A stretch of DNA of 64,000 nucleotides from NCBI GenBank assembly GCA_030490835.1, contig CM059977.1, positions 20,069,335 through 20,133,334 of the forward strand, written 5' to 3'. Positions 23,884 to 36,689 of the stretch are shown piece after piece (position 1 is the first letter of the stretch; the number at the start of each line of letters is the position of its first letter). The notes below the pieces were generated by a model, which did not search any database, had not been told where the DNA came from, and saw nothing but the letters and a program-made list of their open reading frames with translations. Position numbers and translations under genes: made by a program. The stretch is from Annona cherimola. Taxonomy: Eukaryota > Streptophyta > Magnoliopsida > Magnoliales > Annonaceae.

Positions 23884-25599
23884 ATGGCTATGGCTGCTGC
23901 TGCTAATGATCATCTCATCCCCAAGGTCGTTACCTTCCTCTCTTCCCTCCTCCAGCGAGTCACCGACGCCAATGACTCCAATTCATCTCAGATGGAGCAG
24001 CAGCGCATCTCCGTCTTCCACGGCCTCACCCGACCCACCATCTCCATCCAAAGCTACCTCGAGAGGATCTTCAAGTACGCCAACTGCAGCCCCTCCTGCT
24101 TCGTCGTTGCCTACGTCTACCTCGACCGCTTCGCCCAGCACCAGCCCACCCTCCCCATCAATTCCTTCAACGTCCACCGCCTCCTCGTCACCAGCGTCAT
24201 GATTGCCGCCAAATTCATGGACGACATGTGAGTGTGAGAATTCATTTGAATTTCGAATTCCCAAGATCGGTTTTGGTAATTTTATGTGGTTTGGGGAATT
24301 GGGTTTTTGTTGGCAAATCAAAATTCATGGTCCTGATATTTCAAAAAATAAAATAAAATTCGTGGTCCTCTGAATCTGCCTCGATTGGGGTCTTTCTGGC
24401 GTGCATGAATCTGTTTGTTTGTTTGTTGGCTCTCACGTTTCCAGATCTTGGTCTGCCAACATGCCCCTGCAGGCCTGAATTCTGCCAGTCTGCGCAGGCG
24501 TGCATGTTAGCAGAAAGCGCGACGTCGTGAACCATGGCTGCGAAAGACGTGGGCCAGATCATGGAACAAGACATAAATCAGGGAGGGGTTGGTGTTTAGA
24601 GATGGACGGTTCAGATCTGGTTAACTGACCAAGTGGGTGTCAAGCAAGGCATGAGGCTCTGGTTCGGCATTTGTGAAAACTGGGTGCATATGCGAGTAGC
24701 ATTGTTTGTTTCTGGGGTTTTAAGTTCAAAGTTTTAACCACTAACCACCCTCCACAAAAGAACAATGAGAACCATGTGATGTTCGGCTTTTGTCGGTTCA
24801 TGCCACCTAAGATGCGTTGGGCTGTCCATTCTTGTGCATTTTGGGATGTGAAAGTTGAGTTTTTGGTCATTTTCAAAAGTTCTCAAGATCCAAGGCCAAC
24901 CATGTGAATGCATGCTAATCTTATTCAATACGGAGGGTCAAGATCATGAGCGATCTCAAGTCTTGGTTAATTAATTGGCTGATGGTGATGATTATTGGGT
25001 AATATTTTAACCATTGAATTTCCAACATGGTCCATCTGAAAAATAATGTTACCCACTCAAGAGCTTGTAAAACACGAGAAAAGATGAACTGAATTTTGAA
25101 ATTTAAAAAAGATGAGTTGACTCATTAATAATGACTTTGTCTGAGTTAACTTAATTCCTCCCGAATTCATATGAAAATGCATTTCGACTTTGGGCGATCA
25201 AATCATGATTGAGCCCACCCAACTCATCATTGTAGAGTCGAATCAAGCTTTTGGGGTTTTGAATTTTGGAATTTGGATTCATTTTCTTGCTTTTAAGGGA
25301 GGGGGGAATAATTAAGTTGATCTTGATGTTTATTGCAATGTTGCAGGTATTATAATAATGCGTACTATGCCAAAGTAGGAGGAATCGGCACCACAGAGAT
25401 GAACTACTTGGAGTTGGATTTTCTATTCGGACTCAACTTCCACTTGAATGTCACTCCAACCACTTTCCACATCTACTGCTCTAATCTTCAAAGGGAGATG
25501 CTCTTCCAATCTCCCCCTTCTCCTCTCCCTTCCTTGAAGCTACAGTGCAGCTTTTCAGATGATGATTCAACCCCTCAAACACAGCAACTAGCTGTATGA
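23884..25599 (+). CDS. CYCU4-1: U4/P4-type cyclin (exons 23884-24227 and 25347-25599)
   Basis: Small plant cyclin of the PHO80-like U/P group, 198 residues against about 200 for Arabidopsis CYCP4;1/CYCU4;1. These bind CDKA-type kinases and link cell division to nutrient and hormone signals. Exon 1 ends GACGACAT before GTGAGT; exon 2 starts after TTGCAG and completes an ATG codon, giving [20 protein letters not shown], the hallmark of the family. Residues about 40-150 form the cyclin box: [80 protein letters not shown]. The tail ends QQLAV, as in U4 members I remember. The chosen ATG opens MAMAAAAND and fits the usual length; a second ATG two codons later is equally possible. Exon 1 is strikingly C-rich at third positions compared with exon 2. 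Confidence 0.95.
24228..25346 (+). other. Intron of the cyclin gene
   Basis: 1119-bp GT-AG intron, GTGAGT to TTGCAG, interrupting the Met codon after FMDD. No gene seen inside on either strand. Confidence 0.9.
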
Positions 25600-26647
25600 C
25601 AACGGATTATAGCAAATATGGACTTGAACTAGACAAGTAGAATCTCCCAAATGACACTACCCTCTTCCAACCTTCTTCTTTACTAGACCCACCAGTATCT
25701 TTCATATTTTTTTTCCAATCTTTTTTTTTTTTTTTTCGGTGATTTAGGGGGGTTGTATTTTTGTCAATGGTGTGTACAGATGGACTTTTTCCTTTACAGC
25801 TGGCCATGTTCTCCTTGTTTTTATTGGATCGCTTTCATAGCCATTTCATTTTTTGCTACTTTATTTTTTTAACAGGGTGTAGACAACCAGCTGAGAGCTG
25901 ACTCCCCTACATGCCGCTGCTTTAAGTTTGGGGTAAAATGAGTGGTTGGTGGCATGTGTGACCGACGAGATGAGCTAGGCTAGCTTCCTTTTCTTTTTGG
26001 GGTCCTAACAATATTTTAACATATGAGCCACAAAAAAAATCTTAGCCCTTGGAAATGATATCATTTCCCATATAGATCAAGTGGGGCCCGCTGGATGACG
26101 TCACAAGTCATAATTAACCTTCCATAATCATGTTAATGGAGTTGGGGAATGACTTTTTTTTCCCTAATACGTATGTCTACTCATGATTTGGATTTGATGC
26201 ATCTTTTGGATCAATTCCAAGTAATAATTTTTTTAATCCCACCTACAGGCCACAACTAACATGGCAAGTCCCACCTTAATAATTGTTCATACAACTTGGA
26301 GAATAAGTTTCATAATGTTAGATGTAGTTACTTGTACATGTGCATTAAGTCTATTTCTGGTCAACTAATTAACAAATAATCTCAGCCTATCACTGTCATT
26401 ACCCTGTGCGATGAGTATCAAGTACATTGTTAGCTGAGAACGTGATCCTAATTAATCACATGATCATTGACAGATGGGTTCATACAATATGTATTTATCC
26501 CAGCGCCGTTCATTAATTTTTTATTTTTTATTATTATGTATATTTTTAGTCATTTTGTATTATTTATTTTTATATCCTATAATGAGTATTACGTCCTGTT
26601 CTGCTGATATAATATAGGTTTATTTAAAATTTGTGAAATTTTTTTAA
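25600..26647. other. Cyclin 3' flank, no further gene
   Basis: The 3' UTR probably ends within the first 300 bp. A T-rich stretch lies near 25700-25740. The rest is AT-rich intergenic DNA. Confidence 0.5.
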
Positions 26648-26923
26648 GTAGGTTTGGAAAGTAATGAAACTTTTGGATGAAAATTTTTTTACATAAAAGT
26701 TTTGAAATAAGAGAAAATTGTGTGCTATGATAGGAGTAATAATGAGAATTAAAGAGAATAAAGTTAAAATGGATAGATTAGTTATATAGGTATTTACGTA
26801 GAAATAATTAAAAAGCACTGTAGTTATATATGAATACACGAAGAAATAATTAGATAAAAAAGCAGTTATAAAAAGTGAAAAAAAATTAGATTGAAAAGGT
26901 TTATATTTTATCAAAGACACACT
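26648..26923 (-). mobile_element. MITE family A copy, reverse, TSD TAA
   Basis: 276 bp, with ends GTAGGTTTGGAAAG and TATCAAAGACACACT degenerate from the family consensus. TAA flanks both sides. The interior matches the family in reverse (TTTTGGATGAAAATTTTTTT; GAAGAAATAATTAGA). Confidence 0.7.
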
Positions 26924-27169
26924 TAAAAAAAAAGAATGTTGGAATGTTTCAATGTTAAATAATAATTTTTTAAAAAAAAGAAAATTGAATTTCTTTGCTT
27001 TTGAAAGTACTCACGGAATAAAAAAATGTAATTTATTTACTAAGTTTGATTCTTAGAAAATTACATGTTTACATATTTGAATCATCACTTCTAACGATCT
27101 TTATTTACTTCTCTAAAAATATATTTTGAATTCTAAAAAAAGATATAGGTATGAAGGATGAAGTAAAAC

Positions 27170-27660
27170 TACAGTTTTTTACCGTTGGTCAGAGAAATAT
27201 TGGAAAACAAGTGATCTACGTTGTTTAATCTTATGAAAGAACAAAAGCTAAGTGTGAAGATGATGTGATCTTTCAGTTTGCCTAAGAAAGATTAAAGATA
27301 GGTGATTTTTGACATTTATGCCCGTGAAAGATTAAAATTTACGTATCAATATGGTGCGATTTTTTATCGACCCAAGAAAGATCAAAAGACAAAGTGATCT
27401 CAACGGCTTATGCTTGTGATAGATCAAAAATGATTGTCAATATTGTGCGATTTTCTATCGACCTAAGAAAGATAATCTCTAATACTTATGTCTATAAGAG
27501 ATCAAAAGCTAAAATTGAAGATCTTTAACCATGAAAGATTAGAAAAAAAAAAAAGAGAGAGATTAAGATTATGCACTATTAACCTTGGAAGATCAAGATA
27601 ATGAATTAAGAGATAGGATGTCAAAGGAAATAGTTTACCCTCATTGAGAAGATTTGGAGA
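27170..27660. repeat. Degenerate tandem array around GAAAGATCAAAAG
   Basis: The motif AAGAAAGATYAAAAG or close variants recurs every 40-50 bp (near 27233, 27286, 27326, 27375, 27418, 27466, 27500, 27533 and 27587). A higher-order unit of about 91 bp is visible: GTGCGATTTTTTATCGACC near 27354 and GTGCGATTTTCTATCGACC near 27445. It may be the remnant of a retrotransposon terminal or untranslated region. Confidence 0.6.
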
Positions 27661-30600
27661 AGTACTAGTTACATCGTAAAATCAAATGGTTAAATTTATG
27701 GTACGTGTGTTTAGATTTATATTAGAAAACATTTATGGGTGTCCTTAATCCTATCTAATAGGATGAAAAGTTGTGATGATTAATACCGGATGGAGTAATT
27801 TGATCAACTTTATGGTATGGCCTTCTTTGTGGAGCCACTAATGTAGTTGTGGTCACATGGTGGACTACGCAATTTAGGCCTATTTGGGGGATCTGGATAT
27901 TATGAATTAGAATCTCTTATGGTGGAATTTATGATTTGATTCCACCTAAGGGGACTAGAAGAGATGGATAACTCTGAATTATATTTTAGATTGATCGGGT
28001 TAATTGTGAATAATGCCATTACGTTACCGAGTGAACCCAGTGGATGACTCATTGAGTTGTTTGGACATACTCAAAATGAGTTGGCTTAAAATGATTCATA
28101 TGTATGTATGGGTTAGTTTTGATGAAAATTTTGGATGAATAATTACTTTTGCAATAGACTTTTTAATTTATCAGAAAACCCACGAATGATGACAATAATA
28201 GTGACGTTGATGTGGAGCAATGTCATCAATATTTGTGATTGCAGTTTGACAATTACGTTATATTATTTTTATTTTTGTTTTGTTCTTGTCCAATGGGAAA
28301 TACAATATGGAAATTTTCTAATTGCGTTGAGTTGTTGCAGTCCTTAAACATAGTGTGAAACTTGTTTATCGAAAGGCCATGACCACTTGTATAGACACAA
28401 TGCAAGGAAACTCAAGTCAAAACATAAAGCAATACGGGAAACAATTAAGGAGACTGATGGTCTACAATAGTTATTAATATGATGCTAGTCATCATATTTT
28501 AAAAAATAATTGCTCACGTGAAGCTATTCGATTAACCATTTACCACGTGAATTTCACATTTTTATACCATTTACTTGTTGTATGCTAGGTTTCTGTATTA
28601 GATTGTCATTGGGATTTATGTGATAAAAAGTTTGCTACATGCATCTCATGACTTGAGTTGTTGGATGCCATAAAAATATGAAAAGAATAATTAACTTAGA
28701 TTGCTTTTAATGTAAATAAATTCCTTTATTGTATTTTCAACTTGGAAAACATGATAAATAGAGTCATTAAGGTGACTATGAAATCTTTTATTCATATGCA
28801 ACAAATCTAGAATGAAATGTTAATCATCTATTAAGCTAGATTAAATCATTTGTGATTTACTATATTATGTTTTTGGATATCTTTAAAAATATAGATCTAT
28901 ATGTCTAGTTAAGGATGCTCCATGTGAAGAAGAAAAAAATCATACTCAAGTTGATAGTCTAGATTGCGTAGAAGCGCCTACTGTCCTGAACTTCGGGCGG
29001 GGGCGCAGTGTCTCTTGCATATTCAAATATCGTTGTTATCCATTGAGAAAAAAATTTAAAATTAGTTGGATACTTGATTTAGTTGTAAAAAGAAATTTTG
29101 TAAAGTACATTTTCAATTGGAACAATTTTAAAAAGTTGATAGTCTAGATTTAATGAGTCCAAAATGCACGTCAAAATTGTTCTTTGGCGAAATGAAAAGA
29201 AAATACATGTATGACCAATTTTCCAATTTTGTTTCTTAGTTAAGCTATTGAGTACATTGAATGCCTTTGAACTAAGAATCAGATTCTCAATACTTACGAT
29301 AATTCACTATTAACTTGCACTAATGATGATACTGATGACCCATCCGTAATTAATATACAAGATCGCATCTAAATATGAGATTTAAGTCATAAATTTCATT
29401 ACAATGTTTTTCTTTCTTTTCTTTAATTAATCTAGATGTCACACTTAAAGATAAATTAATTAAATTTTTAAAAAATATATAGTAATAGAGGAAATTTAAC
29501 TTTTCAAAATAAGATGAAGAAAGAAAGCTAAAGAATATAAAAATAAATAATATAAATATATAAATAAATGAATATAATGTAATTTATCTACAACATGACG
29601 AGGAGGTATTCATTTACATTTATAATAGAATCTCTTTTACAAATCCCCCTGCACAAACAAAACACAACCACATGTGAGAAAGTGGTGGTCCCTTGCTATT
29701 CTTCCTATTTCCTAAAAGTGATACATCCATATCATGGATTAATAAAAGCCTGAATAGTTAGCTTACTATAATAGCGTTGTCCTCTCTGGAACTCGAATAA
29801 AATTTTGTTAGTCAATATAAAAATTACCCCTGTATTCCATGTGCTGTGGTTGTCAAATCCAATATTTAGATACTGGATTGATTTCGTTGACGGACCCATT
29901 TTATTCTAAGGACCTACATAATATGATGTGAAAGAAATTTAAAAGAGAAGCAAACGAGAAAGGAAGAGAGAGAGAACAAAATACCATACAAAATCTGTAA
30001 AATATGGCGATAAAATAAATAAATAAAGCAAAAAATATAGAATGTAAAACAGATAGTTGATTTGGGGGGTGGGGGTTGGGTCTTAATAAACAGATAGAGT
30101 TAACTCGACAGTATTTACTTCCCCTAAAAAAGAAAATATATTATGGTGTTAAATTAAGGAGTACAATCGAAAAAAATATTTGAGTATGTAACATACCAGT
30201 CCAGAAAAGTGATCCCGACCGTGTATTCAATGCGATTTTCCAAGATCAATCACATATTTATGACGAAATTAATTATTATAATTTCATAAAATTTTCAAAA
30301 TTCCGCTTCTACTAGTCATGTTCTCATTACTACATCAAGGCACAAATAAAAAGAAATTTTACAAGTCTATCATTCTTAATACATGCCTTCGAAATAAATA
30401 AATAGAAATAATTATTCTTGAAAATCTTCACGTAGATCCAAAATGCTAGTATCCCACTTGATTTGGTACACCTGTAAAACTAATGGGTTAGTCTCAACAC
30501 GACTAGCAAGTAGAAAATTATTTGAAAATGGATAATGACCTAAATAAAACTTAATTAAATGATAAAATAATTATTTAATTTAATATCTTAAAAATTAAGC

Positions 30601-31634
30601 CTCAAATGCAAAATCAAACCCTTCCATTGAGTCCAGAAGCATCAAAAATATAAAGATGGACTATTTGATCATTTAAATCGAGGTTAGAATAGACAAATTA
30701 TAGCAAAACTAAATGGACGGTTCACAGTAAACCACATCATTAATACTTGTCCTGAGATGAGACCCACCCAGGCCTCTCTCAGTCAACCTGTACCGCTATG
30801 ATGACTGCACATCAATTTTTAATCTAGAATATTTGAACGTTAGAAGCATTAAAGTAATCAAAGTCATCAAATGCATCAAATGGAAGCAAAAAACTGGTTG
30901 CATAAACACAAAAAGGGCACATCTCTTGGGTCGGTCCATCTCTGGACATTTTTCCCTTGGCTCATGTCACCAAACCAATAGCAACCAATTCTTGGTTGCT
31001 GATTTGAAATTCAAATCCAAATAAAACTACGCATCTGACGTGTTTGACTTTAACGAAAAGAATTTCTGTTAACGAATTTGGTTTTAACAAAAATTCCAAT
31101 TGTGCATGTACATCTTACTAATTAATTTCTATGCCAATTGTATATATTTTTCAATATCCGAAATTAATATATTTAAACTTATACCAATGCCTTTATAAAA
31201 TAAAATGCATAAATAAATTACCATATGTACTAAGCATAAATTTGAGGCATATTTTATCCACATAATTTTATATTCTTATAAATTATGCCTTTCACAAAAA
31301 AGTATGACACACGTGCTTTATACAAATAATTAAAATAACCTAAATAATTATATCATGAAATACATAATTATTGAACCAAAAAAATTCAATCTTCAAATCA
31401 AATCCTACTTGCCTACGAATTCCTCTTGGAGTTTTCTCTTTTTTCCCGCAACTCTGGCTCCCAACTCTCCCGTAAACTCTTTCCTTACGGAATGCTTTTT
31501 CCCTAAATCCATAAACCCTTTTATAAAAACTACCGTAGCTAAGATAGGGAATAAGAGATAATTCTTTTAAACTTAGATTTCTTAAATTTCAATTAAACTA
31601 AATCTTATATCATCCTATCTTATCCTGTAGGGCC
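27661..31634. other. Intergenic, no gene seen
   Basis: 27690-28090 could continue an old transposon (GGGGACTAGAAGAGATGG, GTGAACCCAGTGGATGAC) but I see no reverse transcriptase or integrase frame. 28975-29015 is an isolated GC-rich patch (CTTCGGGCGGGGGCGCAG). 29500-30420 is AT-rich. Confidence 0.45.
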
Positions 31635-31756
31635 CACATGCCGGGGGAGGCAAAAGTGCAAAAATTATTTATTTTTCTGCGGAACCCTCTATTCAAACCC
31701 TAGACCTCTAAGACCGCTTGGACCACCTGTATGCCAATCGAGCTACACGGGTTGCT
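31635..31756 (-). mobile_element. SINE-like element with tRNA-type head
   Basis: The minus strand reads AACCCGTGTAGCTCGATTGG, CATACAGGTGGTCCAAGCGG, then CTAGGGTTTGAATAG. The first and last segments are A- and B-box-like with tRNA-like spacing. Mismatches in the arms argue against a functional tRNA. Confidence 0.5.
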
Positions 31757-31870
31757 GAAATAATATCCAAAAATGAAAATATAAATATAACATGCAGCAT
31801 ATTTACATAATAATTGGGCAAAACCCATTATTACTTATTTGGCCAAGTTGGTCAAAAAGTCTACCCTTGA

Positions 31871-31890
31871 CACGTAGGATATCCTACGTG
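31871..31890. repeat. Perfect 20-bp palindrome
   Basis: CACGTAGGAT followed by ATCCTACGTG. It sits between outer inverted blocks TTGGTCAAAA (from about 31849) and TTTTGACCAA (to about 31901), so the whole 50-bp stretch is an inverted repeat. Confidence 0.9.
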
Positions 31891-31910
31891 ATTTTGACCA
31901 ATCAACTTAA

Positions 31911-31943
<33 letters not shown>
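31911..31943. repeat. (ATT)11 microsatellite
   Basis: 33 bp uninterrupted. Confidence 0.95.
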
Positions 31944-31945
<2 letters not shown>

Positions 31946-31980
31946 ACGTTTTACAGGGTACAACTCTAGTTTATCGACTA

Positions 31981-32356
31981 TAGAATTGTAATTGATAAAG
32001 GGCAGTGTTCATCAAGGTCGAACACTTAGGAAATGTTAAAGCTATTAAATTTGATTAATTGCACTATTTGAAAATTCATTCTATCTATTGTATTTAACTA
32101 AACAATAAAAATCTAATCTAAATGTACATCTAAATGGCTTGCAAAATAAGTATAGGTTTGGAATGAATAGAATTGTAATTGATAAAGGGCAGTGTTCATC
32201 AAGGTTGAACACTTAGGAAATGTTAAAGCTATTAAATCTGATTAATTATACTATTTGAAAATTCATTCTATCTATTGTATTTAACTAAACAATAAAAATC
32301 TAATCTAAATGTACATCTAAATGGCTTGCAAAATAAGTATAGGTTTGGAATGAATA
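31981..32356. repeat. 187-bp tandem duplication
   Basis: Unit 1 begins TAGAATTGTAATTGATAAAG at 31981 and unit 2 begins identically at 32168. About four substitutions separate them by eye, so the duplication is recent. No coding content. Confidence 0.92.
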
Positions 32357-32567
32357 TAAACGCTTTAAAATCCTCGTACTTTATATGGTCCACACATTTT
32401 TGATTAAAATGATCTTAAATAATATTGCTAAAAAATAACCAGATGGAATTTATAAAATTGTAAACAGATAGAGTTAACTCAATACTAATTACCTTACCTA
32501 AAAGAAGAAAATATATCTTTTTGTGTAAATTAAGGAGTGCAATAATTTATAAATGTATAGAAATGTA

Positions 32568-32852
32568 GGGGTGTTTGTTTACCCTTAAAATTTTTCAACT
32601 TAAAACTTTTTAATTTAAAACTTTTCATTATCGACATCTATTTTATTTTTTAATTATTTATTCATTTCTTTTTATACAACTATCTTATTTTTTAATCTTT
32701 TCTACACAACTACTCATATATTTAACCTATTTATTTTAACATTATTTTTTTTACTCCTTGTAATGACTTCTATTGTATCACATTATTTTTTTTAATTTTA
32801 AAAATTTTTATACTAAAAATTTTTCATCGAAAATTTCATCACTAACACACCC
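32568..32852 (+). mobile_element. MITE family A copy, TSD GTA
   Basis: 285 bp, GGGGTGTTTGTTTACC to CTAACACACCC, flanked by GTA on both sides (32565-32567 and 32853-32855). Confidence 0.85.
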
Positions 32853-32855
32853 GTA

Positions 32856-34724
32856 ATTTATAAATGGCCAATCACCAAATTTGTCTATGATGTGCTTTTG
32901 ACAGCACATGGAATCAATAGTATAAAATCTTCAACAACAGGCTGCCTAGAATAGACAAATCGAAAAGAAATTTAAGAAATGAATCATCGAAAGTTGGAAA
33001 AAAAAAATGTACTATTGCTGTTTATGATCGATAGGTTGTTTGACTATCAGGTCTACTCTAAACCAATTACCAGTTCAACCACTACGAAGCACTGCCAAAA
33101 ATGGAAGCCTACCCCAATTATTTTCCTTTTTGCAACCATTTTTGGGTTATGATTAATGGCTTGGAATTTGAGATGGGAAGCCACTAAAAAAGTCGGTTTT
33201 GAATGCTAGCAGCAGAAATTCTTTTAGTTTCCAATGTGGCCATGTGGTCACCGATGGCCTGGAATTTAGCTTGGAAGGTCTAATGTTCATCATGACTTCA
33301 TGGCATTCAATTCCCAAGCACATTAATGGGATGGGGGCCCAAAGTAGTCGACCTTTTGAATGAGAGTGACAATGTGGTAGGCTATGGTTGGCCGGGGTTA
33401 TGGCTTGGCTAGCTAGTTGTGTGAAATGTACAGATGTGCTCATGCAAGTGGGGGCTGGTTTGGGGGTTAACATGGCAGATGTTTGGATTTGGGGACAAGG
33501 CATGTTGTGAGCTTTTTGGCTTTTTTGCATTGTCCAATTGTGCCTGGGGTCCCTCTAATTTGGGAGTGGTCCAGCCAACTGAGCATGTGAATTGGAACGT
33601 GTTGCTGGCCAGCAGGACCCACTACAGTTATGTGACCTTAACTGGAGGACATGTTCCAACATCGGAATTTTGGATCGGGGAAATCAAAGAATATTAGATT
33701 GAGGAAATTATTTAGTATTGTACTATTGTTGCACAAATCTAGATCTGATTTTTCTTTTTTTTTTTTTTTTTACATAACATATTATGAGGGGTTATAACTT
33801 GGGTAAAATATCATAGGCAGTCACTAAAACTAGTACTTATGAATATTCATGGAACCTACCCTAATTCTGGCAGGGTAGGATAAATATAATATATATATAT
33901 ATATATCTCAAATAGAGTAAGATAAACACTTAAATGGTTATTTTAGTAATTTAGATTCTTTTATGTTTATCAATTGTAATTATTTCGCAAATTCATTTGC
34001 CAGTTTAGTTGCATTCTAAGATTTGTACACGTGTTTATAATTTAATAACCATAAATTTGAACTATCTTGTTGAGAAAATCTTATTGATTAAAACCATAAT
34101 CACCTCAGGATACTCCATATTAAATCTCCAAGAAAATAAATCTTAAGTGGAAGTGTACTTGAATCCATAAGAGCAGTTATTCTTCAATCTTGTGGTTTCC
34201 AGACGCATAGAAGACTCATACTTTATTAAATGATTTAGGTCCATAAATCTTATAAGATCACTTTATACTTTGGGCCACTATTTATAATAGTGTATACATA
34301 ATTATTATATACGTGTGTCCAAAAATCTAACATATCAGTCTTTCTTTATTAATATTTTTTTGGATATTATTTTAACATGACATTCTTGCCATTGATTAAT
34401 TAAGAATTAATTTGTTACTGAAATTAAATCGGCGAACTCTTCGCACATGTAAGGTAAGATAAACTAAGAATGGATTATTTTTTTAACGTTATTTGCTATC
34501 TCTTTTTTTAGTGCTTAATAGATTATTTTATGAAATTCAATGCATTCATTATATTTAAAAATACTCGTTTAACTAACGATCCAGTTATAAATTGATAAAG
34601 TTTGCTAGGGTAAAGTATAAATCATTAAAAAAGAAATGTTTAAAAGGTCAAATATTTGCTTGTAAGTAATTTTCTTTTGTGGTTAATAAAATTTCTACAT
34701 TCATTCTTCACGACGAACAATTTA
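32856..34724. other. Intergenic, no gene recognised
   Basis: 33120-33700 is a less AT-rich island with open frames on both strands (for example 33153-33530 minus, 125 codons; 33434-33697 plus, 87 codons). Neither resembles a family I know and they overlap each other. (TA)n is present near 33890-33906. Confidence 0.45.
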
Positions 34725-34912
34725 GGAGTGTGTTTGGGAATGGATAAAACTTTTGATGAAAATTTTTGGAGAGTAAAAGTTATCAAATGATGTAATAAGA
34801 TAGGAATAATCGTGAGGAGTAAAGAAGATAAAGTTAAAATAGATAGATTAGTTATGTGGGTAGTTGTGTAGAAATGATTGAAAAATAGGATAGTTGTAGT
34901 AAAGGACTTGTT
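34725..34912 (-). mobile_element. MITE family A fragment, reverse
   Basis: The left end GGAGTGTGTTTGGG is intact and the family interior follows (GAGTAAAGAAGATAAAG, AAATGATTGAAAAATAGGAT). The right terminal repeat is missing after about 34912, so this copy is truncated. Confidence 0.7.
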
Positions 34913-35619
34913 TATTAGATACAAATTAAAAATGAGAAAGAAAACAAAAAAGTTATTAAGGTAGTTTTATATATAATAAAAATATGTTTATTGTTTGAGA
35001 AAGTTGTCATTCAATTGGTGGTTCAATTTTCCTTCTAAGACCCTAGCTTCAAAGTCCCTTGAAAGATTGTCCATTGAACCATCATCTCCACATACGTGCG
35101 TGACCAACGTGAACTACAACTACAAATGAGTAATTTATTTAGCAATTTTTATAGCTCAATTTGAATTTAACTTGCCTTTTCGTAATAAATCAAGAGTCAG
35201 AGCCTACAAATTTCGTTTGGAGGTATATTCAGGTGCACTTGAAAATTAATTTTTCCCAGTTTTTTTTTATCATATCACTCATATGGGATGACTAAAGCAG
35301 CTGATTAAAGTGTATTCCATGAGAAAGATAAATGAGATAAATGCTTCAATCCAACTTTAAAGCCTGGACTTCTGAACCTCACATAATTTACAATCCTACA
35401 CATGTTCATGTCAACCACTTGATCATCTACATAATACTTTGAAATCTTGGCGCATCAGTGATCACGTCGCCCTATGATTAGGAGGTCTTAGGATGGGCCC
35501 AAGTTCTTGGGCCATTACATGATAGAAATGCGGCTAGTGGAGACCTATACACGATAAATGTGGTATTTGCCTGATTCTTAGGAAATGTATTTGCAAGTTC
35601 ACAATCATCCAACTAAATA

Positions 35620-35792
35620 AGGAATTATTTTGGAATGATAAATAAGAAATTATAAAATAGATATGTTAAATATATTAGTAATTGTGTAGAAATGATTAAA
35701 AAATAGGATAATCGTATAAAAAAATGAATAAATAATTTTAAAAAGGTTAGTTGTAGAGATTAAAAAAATTTTGATGGAAACAAACACCCTCT
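35620..35792 (-). mobile_element. MITE family A deletion derivative, reverse
   Basis: The right part, through GTTGTAGAGATT to AAACAAACACCCT, matches the family. The left terminus is shortened, with the first 100 bp or so lost. Confidence 0.6.
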
Positions 35793-35977
35793 AAAAATAA
35801 GAATGGTATTACTAAAACTATCAAAAAAAGTAGAATTATTATATATTAAAAATTAAATTTTGAATTAAACATGAGATAGATTATTTTTTTTTTTTTGAAA
35901 TGAAGAATCTCATTGCATTTTCATTCCATGCCATTTAAGCGAATAATCCTACTAGGCCTTAACATTAATTGCATGGA

Positions 35978-36268
35978 GGGTGTGTTTGGCAATTTAGAAA
36001 AGTGGTCAAGTTAAAACTTTTCAATCTAAAACTTGTCACTTTTCATAACTATTATTTTTTAAATTATTTTTTACACATTTTTCTATACAACAACCCTACT
36101 TTTCAATCATTTCTACACAACTACCAATACAACTAACCTATTTATTTTAAATTTATTCTCTTTACTCCTCATCATTACCCCTACAACATCACATCATTTT
36201 CTACTAATTTGACAAGTTTTACACATAAAACTTTTCATCAAAAGTTTTACAACTTACCAAACACACCC
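35978..36268 (+). mobile_element. MITE family A copy, TSD GGA
   Basis: 291 bp, GGGTGTGTTTGGCAAT to CTTACCAAACACACCC. GGA lies on both sides (35975-35977 and 36269-36271). It has the best-preserved terminal repeats of the family here. Confidence 0.88.
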
Positions 36269-36352
36269 GGAATATGGATAGTTACTAGCCCACCATCATC
36301 GGGCCCACTTATGTAGTGCGCATTTCTTTTCTTTTTTTATTATATATATATA

Positions 36353-36667
36353 AGGGGTGATCATTTCAGGCCAGACGCATGGGCCTGCTCCGTGCGTCCG
36401 ACCTGAAAACCTATTTTATTTATTTTTTATTTATTTTTTTCCATGAGTAAGTAAATCTAGGTGTATTAAATCTATAAACCAAGTTTTACCATTTTTGGTT
36501 GTTTTTAAGTATTTTTTTATTTTTAAACACGGTGGCATTTTCGTAATTTTCTGATCTCCAAAATGCTTCCCTGTTTAAAAATAAAAAATACTTAAAAACA
36601 TCCAAAAATGGTAAAACTTGGTTTATAGATTTAATACACGTGCGTTTGGCCTGAAATGATCAGGCCT
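36353..36667. mobile_element. Fold-back MITE, family B copy 3, in a TA run
   Basis: The ends AGGGGTGATCATTTCAGGCC and GGCCTGAAATGATCAGGCCT are inverted repeats. Inside, ATAAACCAAGTTTTACCATT pairs with AATGGTAAAACTTGGTTTAT and the pairing continues through GTTTTTAAGTATTTTT. TA-rich flanks on both sides are compatible with a TA target duplication. Confidence 0.78.
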
Positions 36668-36689
36668 CTATATATATATATATTACAGT

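Noticed and set aside
23906..24321. Alternative frames over cyclin exon 1 (98 codons plus, 112 codons minus)
   Set aside because: Low-complexity shadows produced by the C-rich third positions of the real exon.
24341..24928. Minus-strand frames in the cyclin intron
   Set aside because: They lie within a well-supported intron and match no family I know.
33153..33697. 125-codon minus and 87-codon plus frames
   Set aside because: They overlap each other and have no recognisable domain. The region is simply less AT-rich.
34640..34924. 94-codon minus frame
   Set aside because: Lies inside a MITE family A copy; the similar frame at 26624-26920 is also MITE sequence.
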